DNA from: Guptibacillus spartinae
GTDB taxonomy: Bacteria; Bacillota; Bacilli; Bacillales; Guptibacillaceae
Assembly: GCF_028610625.1 (NCBI RefSeq)
Contig: NZ_JAQQWU010000008.1
Coordinates: forward strand, 62,001-126,000
Reading direction: 5' to 3'
Length of the DNA stretch: 64,000 nucleotides
Shown here: in pieces, positions 33,330-41,753 of the stretch
How positions within the stretch are numbered: the first letter of the stretch is position 1
Layout of the letters: every line of letters begins with the position of its first letter
Notes under the pieces: generated by a model
What the model was told of the DNA's origin: nothing
Database searches by the model: none
Seen by the model: only the letters and a program-made list of their open reading frames with translations
Position numbers and translations under genes: made by a program

Positions 33330-34292
33330 CTACTCTTTCTGTATGGCTTTACTTAAAAGTTGAAAAGAAGTTAGTCTTTCCTCTCGATTAGGCGTGATTG
33401 TTGTAATCATGAGTTCATCTGGTTCAAATTCTTTTTCAAGATTTAGTAACTTCTGCTTTACCGTCTCAAATGTTCCGCTAATGAATTTTGTATCGGATTT
33501 AGTAGGAAGAGAAATGTGTTTTGCCTCTTCAACGGATAAGAGCGTTTGATTCCCTTTCGTTCTTGCTTCATTCATAACGTTGGTCCAATGAGCAAGTTCA
33601 TCTGCTCGTTCTTTGGTTTCACTACAAATAACCGAAACGGCTAATATCGTATAAGGCTTTTCGCCAACAAAATGGGTTCGATACGTGTTGAAAATTTCCT
33701 TTCCATCCTGATCACTCATAAAATAACCAAAAGCATAGGATAAATTATATTCCGCAGCAAGTAATGCGCTTTTCTTTCCTGTTCCTAGTAACCACGGCTC
33801 AGGCCTGTGGTTCGGAATTGGTTTTGCTTGAACGTTATGAAACAAATGGTCTTTCGGAAAATCATGATGAAGAAAGTGAAGTAACTCTTCTACTTTTTCT
33901 GGCATCTTTCGAACTTCTTCAAGAAATCGTGGCGATAGAGCCGTTGTTGCTTCGGCAGACCCACCTGGTGCTCTTCCTAGACCTAGATCAATACGATTTG
34001 GAAATAGCGTGGCGAGCGTATGAAAAATTTCCACAACTTTATAAGGTTGATAGTGCGGAAGAAGAATGGCTCCAGCACCAAGGCGAATTTGCTTTGTATG
34101 TGCGCCAATATAACTTAAGAGCACTTCAGGTGAAGGACAAGCTACATTTGCTAAATCATGATGTTCTGTGACCCAGTATCGGGTATAGCCAAGACGATCT
34201 GCGAGAACAGCTAATTCTGTTGAGGATTGTAGAGCATCCCCTTCCGTTTCTCCATAAAAAATGGGTGATTGGTCAAGTATACTAAGTTTCAT
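33330..34292 (-). CDS. LLM class flavin-dependent oxidoreductase
   Basis: A luciferase-like monooxygenase family protein of 320 residues with a TIM-barrel start (KLSILDQSPIFYGETEGDALQSS) and the family blocks RYWVTEHHDLANVACPSPEVLL and RIDLGLGRAPGGSAEAT. It is close to the group annotated as MsnO8/LuxA-like FMN reductase-dependent oxidases. Substrate unknown. A monocistronic gene. Confidence 0.88.
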   Translation of the reverse strand: MKLSILDQSPIFYGETEGDALQSSTELAVLADRLGYTRYWVTEHHDLANVACPSPEVLLSYIGAHTKQIRLGAGAILLPHYQPYKVVEIFHTLATLFPNRIDLGLGRAPGGSAEATTALSPRFLEEVRKMPEKVEELLHFLHHDFPKDHLFHNVQAKPIPNHRPEPWLLGTGKKSALLAAEYNLSYAFGYFMSDQDGKEIFNTYRTHFVGEKPYTILAVSVICSETKERADELAHWTNVMNEARTKGNQTLLSVEEAKHISLPTKSDTKFISGTFETVKQKLLNLEKEFEPDELMITTITPNREERLTSFQLLSKAIQKE

Positions 34293-34370
34293 TGTGCACC
34301 TCTTTTAATACAATCTCTTCCTATCATATCGAAAGAAGCGTCTCATTTATACTCGAAAGCCCTGACAAAG

Positions 34371-34394
34371 AAAAACGCCCATTATAGGCGTTTT
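34371..34394 (-). terminator. Terminator of ilvA
   Basis: Minus strand AAAACGCC-TATAATG-GGCGTTTTTC. It overlaps the ilvA stop codon. Confidence 0.85.
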
Positions 34395-35649
34395 AGATAA
34401 GCAGGTTAAAAAGGTCCTGATCTTTATTAATTTCAATGTATGAAAACCCTTTTCGATTTAAACGCTCAATCAAAGGTTCATAATCCTCTTTATGTTTAAG
34501 TTCAATACCTGCTAAGACCGGTCCTCGATCTCGGTTGTTCTTTTTTGTGTATTCGAAGCGGGTAATATCGTCTGTTGGTCCCAATACATCCGCCATAAAC
34601 TCTTTTAAGGCGCCTGCACGTTGGGGGAAATGCACAATAAAATAGTGTTTCAAACCTTCATAAATCAAGGAGCGCTCCTGAATTTCCTGCATTCGATTAA
34701 TATCATTATTTCCCCCGCTAATGACACAGACAACGTTTTTTCCTTTAATTTGATCTTTATAGAAATCGAGTGAAGCAATCGATAAAGCTCCTGCAGGTTC
34801 CGCTACAATCGCATTCTGATTGTATAGTTCCAAAATGGTTGTGCAAATTTTCCCTTCTGGCACAAGAACAACATCATCAAGAAGATGCTTGCAAATGTCC
34901 AGGGTCAACTTGCCAACTTGCTTCACAGCAGCACCGTCGACGAATTTATCAATAAAGTCAAGTGGTACGACGCTGTCGTGTTCAATCGAACGCTTCATTC
35001 CCGCAGCGCCCTCAGGTTCAATTCCAATGATTTTCGTAGCGGGACTAATGCTTTTAATATACGATCCGACACCAGAAGCAAGTCCTCCCCCACCAATGCC
35101 GAGCATCACATAATCCACTTCATCTATGTCATTCATAATTTCTAGGCCAACAGTTCCTTGACCTGCAATCGTTCGATAATCATCAAATGGATGAATAAAG
35201 GTTTTGTCTTGCTTGTTACAAAACTCTTTCGCGGTATGGAAGGAATCATCAAATGTATCTCCTGTTAAAATCACTTCAACGTAGGAGCCTCCAAACAGTT
35301 CAACTTGTGAAATCTTTTGCCTTGGCGTGGTAGCGGGCATAAAGATGTGCCCCTGAATACCAAGCGTCTTACAAGAGAAAGCGACACCTTGCGCATGGTT
35401 TCCTGCACTTGCGCATACGATCCCGTTTTCCTTTTCTTCCATTGTTAAACTTTGAATCAGGTTATAGGCCCCTCTAATTTTAAAAGAACGGACATTTTGC
35501 AAATCTTCCCTTTTCAAATAAACGTTGCAGTTATAGCGATCGGAGAGTATTTCATTTCGTTGTAACGGTGTATGAACAACGACTTCTTTTAAAACTTGGT
35601 TTGCGATAATGATGTCTTCCACCTGGACTTTGCTGATTGTTTTACTCAT
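34393..35649 (-). CDS. ilvA: Threonine ammonia-lyase (threonine deaminase)
   Basis: This PLP enzyme of 418 residues converts threonine to 2-oxobutanoate and ammonia, the first step to isoleucine. The PLP lysine is in NVRSFKIRGAYN (about residue 58), the phosphate-binding glycines in GIGGGGLASG, and SGGNND is near residue 314. One C-terminal ACT-like regulatory domain (about 330-418; HFPQRAGALKEFM and TRFEYTKKNNRDRGPVLAG) is the short Bacillus form, which carries a single regulatory domain. The ATG lies 12 bases after GGAG. No T-box or leader was recognised in the 165-base divergent intergenic region. Confidence 0.95.
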   Translation of the reverse strand: MSKTISKVQVEDIIIANQVLKEVVVHTPLQRNEILSDRYNCNVYLKREDLQNVRSFKIRGAYNLIQSLTMEEKENGIVCASAGNHAQGVAFSCKTLGIQGHIFMPATTPRQKISQVELFGGSYVEVILTGDTFDDSFHTAKEFCNKQDKTFIHPFDDYRTIAGQGTVGLEIMNDIDEVDYVMLGIGGGGLASGVGSYIKSISPATKIIGIEPEGAAGMKRSIEHDSVVPLDFIDKFVDGAAVKQVGKLTLDICKHLLDDVVLVPEGKICTTILELYNQNAIVAEPAGALSIASLDFYKDQIKGKNVVCVISGGNNDINRMQEIQERSLIYEGLKHYFIVHFPQRAGALKEFMADVLGPTDDITRFEYTKKNNRDRGPVLAGIELKHKEDYEPLIERLNRKGFSYIEINKDQDLFNLLI

Positions 35650-35814
35650 TCTCGCACTCCTTCAGATTAAATTGAATTGTTTAACTTTTTAAAAATCATT
35701 TTAACACAATTTAATGCTGTTGTACGTTATTGTTCTAAAAGAATTGAATTTCTTTTGCAATAAAAAGCATGCTACAATTTTAATAGGTACTCAATCATCG
35801 AGGAGGATTTATAA

Positions 35815-36462
35815 ATGAAAAAGTGGGCTTTTGTTTCAGATTTTGATGGAACGATTTCAAAGAAGGATTTCTACTGGCTTGTCATTGACACTTATTATCC
35901 TGAAGGTAAAGAATTGTATAAGAAGTGGAAAGCAGGAGAAATGCAAGATATTGATTTCCTTAGCCAGGTTTTCCAATCGATTGACCAACATGAAGAGCAA
36001 ATTATTCAAGATATTCTCACGTTACCCATTGATGAGCACGTTCCCTCTTTCATTCAAAAGGTTCAAGAAAGCGGTGGGGATTTCTATATACTAAGTGCCG
36101 GCACCGATTATTACATTCATCACATTCTTGAGCAATATGGCATTCAAGACGTACCGGTATTCTCAAATAAAGGATATTATGAAGATAAAAATGTCCATTT
36201 GTCGATTGATGAAAATCATAAACACTATTCAAGACGTTACGGCATTGATAAATCGAAAGTAATTGCAGAACTAAAGGAAACCTATGATGTTGTTTATTTT
36301 GCTGGAGATAGCGAGCCAGATTCGCATCCTGCGAAAGTTGCCGATCTAACTTTTGCTAAAGATGCCCTTCAAGATTTGTTAAAGGAAAAGAATGTGCCGT
36401 ATGTTGCCGTTGATTCGTTTTTGCAGATTGAAGATTTTTTGCGTGAGAAAGGAACACTTTAA
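35815..36462 (+). CDS. HAD-IB family phosphatase, MtnX-like
   Basis: A HAD-superfamily phosphatase of 215 residues with motif I FVSDFDGTISKKDF (nucleophile Asp9 and acid Asp11), motif II ILSAGTDYYI, and motif III/IV VIAEL..VYFAGDSEPDSHPAKVAD. It resembles MtnX, the 2-hydroxy-3-keto-5-methylthiopentenyl-1-phosphate phosphatase of methionine salvage, but no other mtn gene is nearby. It is followed after only two bases by a glycerol-1-phosphate dehydrogenase-like gene, so its true substrate may be a glycerol- or polyol-phosphate. AGGAGG upstream of ATG. Confidence 0.85.
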   Translation: MKKWAFVSDFDGTISKKDFYWLVIDTYYPEGKELYKKWKAGEMQDIDFLSQVFQSIDQHEEQIIQDILTLPIDEHVPSFIQKVQESGGDFYILSAGTDYYIHHILEQYGIQDVPVFSNKGYYEDKNVHLSIDENHKHYSRRYGIDKSKVIAELKETYDVVYFAGDSEPDSHPAKVADLTFAKDALQDLLKEKNVPYVAVDSFLQIEDFLREKGTL

Positions 36463-36464
36463 GC

Positions 36465-37514
36465 ATGCATGCATTAACGAATATTCCAATTCCTTCTATT
36501 TTGGAGATTCGTTTAGGTATCCGTCATCAGCTTGATGCTATTCTTCACAAGCACGGGTTTCAGCATGCCCTGTTTTTGTTTGATGAGTTTACCTACGATG
36601 CTTATGCCGAGTCCTTTCAGAAATCGATGACACACGTGATGATAAACGTTCAAAAAATGGAACCCGGTCAAACCATTCAGGACCTCATTACATTTGCTTT
36701 TACGCTTGATTCCTATGATGTTGTCGTTGCTATGGGGGGCGGTATGATTATTGACTACGGGAAGTATATTGCCTTTTCTAGAAAACTCCCCTTTATCAGC
36801 ATGCCGACATCTGCTTCGAATGATGGCTTTGCTAGCAGCAATTGTTCACTTATCGTGAATCAAAAAAAGACAACCGTTCCTGCACAGGTGCCTTTTGGCA
36901 TTATTGCGGATCTTGAAGTGATTCAACTGGCTCCGTCGCATTTCTTACTTGCAGGTGTAGGAGATTTAATGAGTAACATTACAGCTCTTTATGATTGGGA
37001 ATTTGAAGAAAGGCATGGAAAAAGTCATGTAAACGCCTTCGCAGCAATGCTAAGTAAAAAAGCGGTCAACAGCTTTATTCGAACGCCAATGACTGATCTT
37101 CAAAATCCCATTTTCATCAAGGAGCTCGTAAGCTCGTTGACAATGGGCGGAGTGGCTACAGTGATTAGCGGAAATAGCGCCCCGATAAGTGGTTCAGAGC
37201 ATTTAATATCACATGCTCTTGATAAACAATTGGCGAAACCTTATATGCACGGGATTCAAGTGGGTCTCGCTACGTACATCATGGCAAACGTTCAAAACCA
37301 CCGAGCATTACGAATGAAGAAAGTGTTTGAACGAACGGGTTTCTTCCATTATGTAAAAGAAGTAAGGATTCCAAAATCTGCTCTGGCAGAGGCGATATTC
37401 TTAGCTCCCTCAGTAAAACCAAATCGTTACACTTACCTTCATGATCCTACCTTCCAACAAAAAGCGCTCTCTTTCTTAGAGGTTGATAACGTGTTACAAG
37501 AAATATTAATATAA
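36465..37514 (+). CDS. sn-Glycerol-1-phosphate dehydrogenase-like (AraM/EgsA family)
   Basis: The 349-residue iron/nickel-type dehydrogenase reduces dihydroxyacetone phosphate to sn-glycerol-1-phosphate. The NAD-binding AMGGGMIIDYGKYIAF, the family signature SMPTSASNDGFASS and the metal ligands Asp (GVGDLMSN), His (GSEHLISHALD) and His (YMHGIQVG) are present. In Bacillus, AraM feeds PcrB, which makes heptaprenylglyceryl phosphate, an archaeal-type lipid. No pcrB is in the window. It starts two bases after the phosphatase stop and shares its promoter and terminator. Confidence 0.87.
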   Translation: MHALTNIPIPSILEIRLGIRHQLDAILHKHGFQHALFLFDEFTYDAYAESFQKSMTHVMINVQKMEPGQTIQDLITFAFTLDSYDVVVAMGGGMIIDYGKYIAFSRKLPFISMPTSASNDGFASSNCSLIVNQKKTTVPAQVPFGIIADLEVIQLAPSHFLLAGVGDLMSNITALYDWEFEERHGKSHVNAFAAMLSKKAVNSFIRTPMTDLQNPIFIKELVSSLTMGGVATVISGNSAPISGSEHLISHALDKQLAKPYMHGIQVGLATYIMANVQNHRALRMKKVFERTGFFHYVKEVRIPKSALAEAIFLAPSVKPNRYTYLHDPTFQQKALSFLEVDNVLQEILI

Positions 37515-37542
37515 AAAAATGCCCATAAGAGGGCATTTTTTA
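37513..37542. terminator. Bidirectional terminator between G1P dehydrogenase and kynA
   Basis: AAAAAAATGCCC-ATAAGA-GGGCATTTTTT has A/T tracts on both sides and serves the two convergent genes. Confidence 0.93.
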
Positions 37543-37572
37543 TATTTGTTTACATAATGATATTATGTAATA

Positions 37573-38415
37573 CTAGAGCGCTGTTCGAATATCCCAAAGT
37601 TCAGGAAAAAAGCGATGATCCAATACTTTCTTCAAATACCCAACGCCAGACGAGCCGCCGGTCCCCTGTTTAAACCCGATAATCCTTTCAACCGTTTTCA
37701 TGTGGCGGAAACGCCATTGTTGTAACCAATCCTCAATATCAACAAGCTTCTCGGCAAGTTCATATAGGTCCCAATGCGTGTCAACATCTCGATAAACAGT
37801 CAACCAAGCTTGCATAACTGAATCATTCTTTTCGTATGTTTCGGTTACATCGCGATCAAGAACGTCACTATCGATAGGTAATCCCGCTCTCGATAGAGCC
37901 TTAATCGCTACATCATAAATGCCTGGTTCCTGATAAGCGACTTTAAGGTGTTCATGAAGCTCTTTATCTTTCTCATAAATCTTGAGTACGTGAGGTGTTT
38001 TATAGCCTAATGCAAACTCAATCATACGGTATTGATAAGATTGGAAACCGGATGCCTGACCTAGAGAATCACGGAACTGCATATATTCTGAAGGAGTTAA
38101 CGTTGAGAGAACGTCCCAGGCCTGAATGATTTGGGTCTGTGTTTTCGAAACACGCGCAAGCATTTTAAAAGCAGTCGACAATTCATCATTTTCGATAGCT
38201 TCAATGGCGCCCTTTAGTTCATGTAAGATTAATTTCATCCATAATTCGCTTACCTGGTGAATGATGATAAAAAGCATTTCATCATGATGGTCTGATAACC
38301 TATTCTGCCCCGCAAGTATTTTATCAAGGCTTAAGTATTCTCCGTACGTCATATTGTTTTTAAAATCAGTATGTATGGATGCTTCAGTTGGGTCTCGTCG
38401 CTCTTTTTTTTCCAA
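37573..38415 (-). CDS. kynA: Tryptophan 2,3-dioxygenase
   Basis: This haem enzyme of 280 residues opens the indole ring of tryptophan to N-formylkynurenine. Diagnostic blocks are [80 protein letters not shown]; the distal His and the haem-ligand His ([10 protein letters not shown]) are visible. I read a TTG start at 38415 with AGGAGG 8 bases upstream; a longer reading adds an unlikely [12 protein letters not shown] extension that includes the ribosome site. No kynB or kynU is nearby, so the rest of the pathway must be elsewhere. Confidence 0.93.
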   Translation of the reverse strand: MEKKERRDPTEASIHTDFKNNMTYGEYLSLDKILAGQNRLSDHHDEMLFIIIHQVSELWMKLILHELKGAIEAIENDELSTAFKMLARVSKTQTQIIQAWDVLSTLTPSEYMQFRDSLGQASGFQSYQYRMIEFALGYKTPHVLKIYEKDKELHEHLKVAYQEPGIYDVAIKALSRAGLPIDSDVLDRDVTETYEKNDSVMQAWLTVYRDVDTHWDLYELAEKLVDIEDWLQQWRFRHMKTVERIIGFKQGTGGSSGVGYLKKVLDHRFFPELWDIRTAL

Positions 38416-38570
38416 TGTGAAAACCTCCTCTTTAAATTGTAAGCGGAACCAAAACACTATACTTATACAAGTTTCTTCATTAATATAGTGACTCTCAACA
38501 TTCAGGTGTTATGAAGGAGTTTGGTTCCCCTCTTCTTAAAAAAGTATAACATGTTCAAATTTGGATGTTC

Positions 38571-39113
38571 CTACAAACTAAAATTAAACAGTGATTCATC
38601 CATCTGTTCTTGCTCAATTCCAATATATCTTAAAGTAATCGATGGTGCTGAATGACCGAAGATCTTTTGAAGCATTGCTACATCTTTCGTCTGTTTATAG
38701 TAAAAGTAACCAAACGTCTTTCGCATTGTATGCGTCCCGATTTCTGAAAGCCCCGCTTCTGCGGCTGCCTGATTTAGAATCTTGTAAGCCTGCCCTCGTT
38801 GAATAGGTAGATCTGTTTTGTTTGAAGGAAACAAAAAATCTCTTTCCTCCATATCAAACGTATACGACTCGATTAGCTCCTTAAGGGCATAGTTAATCGG
38901 AAACCGTTTTGATTTTCCGGTCTTTTTTTCTTTTATGATGATATGCGTTTGGTTTCGAACGTCACCAACACGTAAAGGTAGTAAGTCACTAATGCGTAAT
39001 CCAGTATTAATTCCCATATTAAACAAAAACCAATCTCTGGAATTTCGCTTTCGCAGGTTTTGTTTTACTAATTTTATCTTCTGAGGATCTCGAATCGGCT
39101 GAACCGTGTTCAT
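38571..39113 (-). CDS. Minimal site-specific tyrosine recombinase (YoeC-like)
   Basis: The 180-residue protein is essentially only the catalytic domain of a tyrosine integrase. The catalytic set is complete: Arg in NTGLRISDLLPL, a beta-hairpin Lys region (KEKKTGKSKRFP), HTMRKT (H-x-x-R), GHSAPSITLRYIG with His and the nucleophile Tyr. The N-terminal SAM-like core-binding domain of ordinary integrases is missing. ATG 39113 is preceded by AAGAAGG. Small orphan integrases of this shape (YoeC in B. subtilis) are chromosomal genes of unclear role. Four nonamer repeats lie just upstream. Confidence 0.88.
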   Translation of the reverse strand: MNTVQPIRDPQKIKLVKQNLRKRNSRDWFLFNMGINTGLRISDLLPLRVGDVRNQTHIIIKEKKTGKSKRFPINYALKELIESYTFDMEERDFLFPSNKTDLPIQRGQAYKILNQAAAEAGLSEIGTHTMRKTFGYFYYKQTKDVAMLQKIFGHSAPSITLRYIGIEQEQMDESLFNFSL

Positions 39114-39141
39114 GAAGGCAACCTTCTTTCTGCATTCAATA

Positions 39142-39276
39142 TGTATCATTAATGATAAATTTTTCGTTGATATGTATCATTATACCTTTCTGGTCTCCCT
39201 TAGAAAAGAGAAAACCCCCTAAAAATAAGCTTTCATTCATTTTCATAATGATACACAATATATGTTTTGTATCATT
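39142..39276. repeat. Four copies of TGTATCATT upstream of the recombinase gene
   Basis: Copies lie at 39142-39150 and 39173-39181 (direct, 31 bases apart, within the longer shared TATGTATCATTA), 39247-39255 (inverted) and 39268-39276 (direct). The last two form a perfect 9-bp inverted repeat with a 12-base spacer. This resembles paired arm- or core-type binding sites. Confidence 0.75.
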
Positions 39277-40095
39277 GTGTAAAAATAGAAGCACTTACTT
39301 TTATTTTAATGCATATCGTGTCATTCGTTCGAAACGAACCTGAAGAGGAAAATGTAATTGTTTTTTTTGCACTATTGTTAGGAATGATCTGGTGTCTGGT
39401 TATGAAACTGACTTAAGTGATAAGGCGATTGTTTCTATTCCAGGAAAAAAATAGTTTGTGTAAATTATCAGAGAAAGATGCAACATCAAATTTTCTGCTG
39501 CATTTTGTTATTTCGGGTATAGTTTCTTATTGTCCAATCTGCTTAGTGACTTTAAAAATCTTGAAGAATTTACTGACTTCTTCAAAATAAGAATGGTCAC
39601 ATCACCACCATTTCCACTAATAAATTTGAAATCTAAAAACAATGGAGAACAAGGTCCTCTCTTTCATACATAGTATTTGAAGATAAAGAGTTAAAGGCAC
39701 TTGAAAGATATGATGTCCTCCGTGAAGATGATCCATATGAAGATTAAGGCATTCGCTCATGGTAGACCAGCGTACTTCTTAATTAACGAAAAAAGTGTGC
39801 TTATTTATCTACTAAGGTAGACAAGTACTATGAGTAGACTCACGGTTGAAGAGTTACGTAAAATTGTTAAAAATTCCGATAGGATTTAATCGTGTTACTG
39901 AAAAGCAGGACTATTTGGGCTCTTTTTCTCTTGACTTCGTTTGTTTTAATGAGTATTTCTTAAACATTAAATTTAAATTTTTAATATTAATACGGTAATT
40001 GAAATTTATTTTTCGAATGTATTCATCCGATTATTGAATTATCTCTCCCTTATATTTAATTTGATCTCATCATTTGAATCATGAGTAATCATTAT
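39277..40095. other. Apparently decayed, gene-poor region
   Basis: About 820 bases with no intact gene. Short plus-strand fragments read like coding sequence broken by frameshifts: an open stretch ending LKSKNNGEQGPLFHT then stop (to about 39671), a differently framed FEDKELKALERYDVLRED to a stop near 39747, then MKIKAFAHGRPAYFLIN (39737-39820) and MSRLTVEELRKIVKNSDRI (39830-39889). I cannot assign a family. The far right part (39950-40095) is very AT-rich and featureless. Confidence 0.4.
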
Positions 40096-40128
40096 GAAAA
40101 ACCACAAGCATCGCTCTGCCTGTGGTTA
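40096..40128 (-). terminator. Terminator of the 5'-nucleotidase gene
   Basis: Minus strand AACCACA-loop-TGTGGTT followed by TTTC, about 80 bases beyond the stop codon. Confidence 0.7.
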
Positions 40129-40208
40129 CAAATTAACATACCTCTTTTTCATCACGTTTCTTTGGATTAAATTCATTAGCTTATCAGTAACAAAAATCCC
40201 GTTACAGT

Positions 40209-41576
40209 CTACATCCAACGCTTCATGAAAGCATTTGTTACGAATGCCTCTTTCCTGGCGTATTCTCTAATAACATCTTTTATTTCATCTGGTTGGTACT
40301 GAAAGTTTCGATTGTTCGCTAAATCTGGATAACCCGATCCTCTTAATAAATAGTCTGAAGAAGCCACTCGATACCACCGCTCAGGATCGAAAACTTCATC
40401 GTTAATCGTAATCATCTCAATTTTATGATGATGATGTTTGATTTTTGCACCAGATACATGAAGTCTTCCTACATACTTCCCACGAAATCCGGGTCCTTTT
40501 CCATCAGCCATACAAACCGAGCTATTTAATGAACTCTCAAGAGCTGCATAGAGGTTCTTCCCTTGAACTTCAAAGTACGTAGGATTTAATGGCGAAGGAC
40601 AAATTTCAATTAACTTTTTATTAGAAACATAGTCAACGACACCTCCGTTTGCAATTCCACTATTAATTAGTCCAAGATCGCAATCAAAACGGTCCTTCAA
40701 CCCATCTGCGATTAAATTAGTCATCGGGTTCTCTTCAAGTACGTCATGCCACAAAGGTTCGCTAACACTATACAACGGTTTACTGAGGTTCACGATCGCT
40801 TCCTCTCTACTTACTTCCAGTATATTTTGTATTTTGTCATCCTCAATGGCTTTGGATGTTGATATGGTGGAAGAAGCTAATAGTTTGATCCCTTCATTTG
40901 ATACGTCAACGTCTATAATTCCAATATGTTCACCGTACATACCGGCTGAATTAAGGATCGTATGATTCACTATTTTTGCTTCCTCATAAAGGACGTGGTC
41001 ATGTGCGGACAAAATCAAGTCAATTTCATCAATGGCTTCAGCTAATTCGATATCTGCTTGTGTCCCAACATGGTTTAATACAATACAAATATCATAGTTT
41101 CCATGCTGCTTCTTGATTTCTGCTCTGATCGTTTCGACATAACCTAGAATTTGAAATCCCATCAACTCATTGAACTCTTGTAAATCTGGTGAAGCACCCG
41201 TAATTAAAATGCGAAGATCATTTTTAATAATAATCTTACTACTGCATACCCCTTTGAACGATTCACCGTTAGCTTTAAGAAGGTTGCAACTAATAAACGG
41301 TACAGTGCTATGACCCGCCATATGCTCTAATGTCTCATTTCCATTAAAAAGTTCATTGTTCCCTATCGTAATGGCGTCGTACCCGGTCGATTCCAACATT
41401 TTGACTGCACCAATTCCCCGTGTTCCTTGAAGCTCGATACTTTTAAAATCAGCAAAGTCACCCCCATCTAAAACGAGTGTGTTTTCATCTGCATAATCCC
41501 TAATAAGTGATGTTGCTTTAGCAAAATTATTAAAATGGCTATGAATATCATTCGTATGTATGATCGAAAGCTTCAT
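40209..41576 (-). CDS. Metallophosphatase / 5'-nucleotidase family protein (YunD-like)
   Basis: The 455-residue protein has the calcineurin-like metal site IIHTNDIHSHF, VLDGGDFADF, TIGNNELFNG, VLNHVGTQAD and LILSAHDHVL in its first half, then the 5'-nucleotidase C-terminal domain (about 270-430; LINSGIANGGVV and SDYLLRGSGYPDLA). There is no signal peptide, unlike the secreted UshA type, so it should be cytoplasmic, as for B. subtilis YunD (about 462 residues). It probably removes phosphate from nucleotides or sugar nucleotides. Confidence 0.88.
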   Translation of the reverse strand: MKLSIIHTNDIHSHFNNFAKATSLIRDYADENTLVLDGGDFADFKSIELQGTRGIGAVKMLESTGYDAITIGNNELFNGNETLEHMAGHSTVPFISCNLLKANGESFKGVCSSKIIIKNDLRILITGASPDLQEFNELMGFQILGYVETIRAEIKKQHGNYDICIVLNHVGTQADIELAEAIDEIDLILSAHDHVLYEEAKIVNHTILNSAGMYGEHIGIIDVDVSNEGIKLLASSTISTSKAIEDDKIQNILEVSREEAIVNLSKPLYSVSEPLWHDVLEENPMTNLIADGLKDRFDCDLGLINSGIANGGVVDYVSNKKLIEICPSPLNPTYFEVQGKNLYAALESSLNSSVCMADGKGPGFRGKYVGRLHVSGAKIKHHHHKIEMITINDEVFDPERWYRVASSDYLLRGSGYPDLANNRNFQYQPDEIKDVIREYARKEAFVTNAFMKRWM

Positions 41577-41680
41577 GATTGTCCCCCAATAAGTTCTTTA
41601 GTGACATAATTAGTGCCATTCTACTACTTCGAAACTGACATACAAATTCCTTCTTTTCCTTCCTTATCTTAAAATAAAGT

Positions 41681-41700
41681 TTTCCTTTTAAAGAAGGAAA
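41681..41700. promoter_or_regulatory. Possible operator upstream of the lactate oxidase-like gene
   Basis: TTTCCTTTTAAAGAAGGAAA is a near-perfect palindrome about 55 bases before the start codon. It is purine/pyrimidine-skewed and AT-rich, so chance is not excluded. Confidence 0.3.
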
Positions 41701-41753
41701 TGGATGGAAAGTAAAGAAGATTCAACTAACTACACTTTAAAAGGAGAGTACAA

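Noticed and set aside
35650-35814. T-box or leader attenuator upstream of ilvA
   Set aside because: No T-box sequence (TGGGTGG-like) and no terminator hairpin in the divergent intergenic region.
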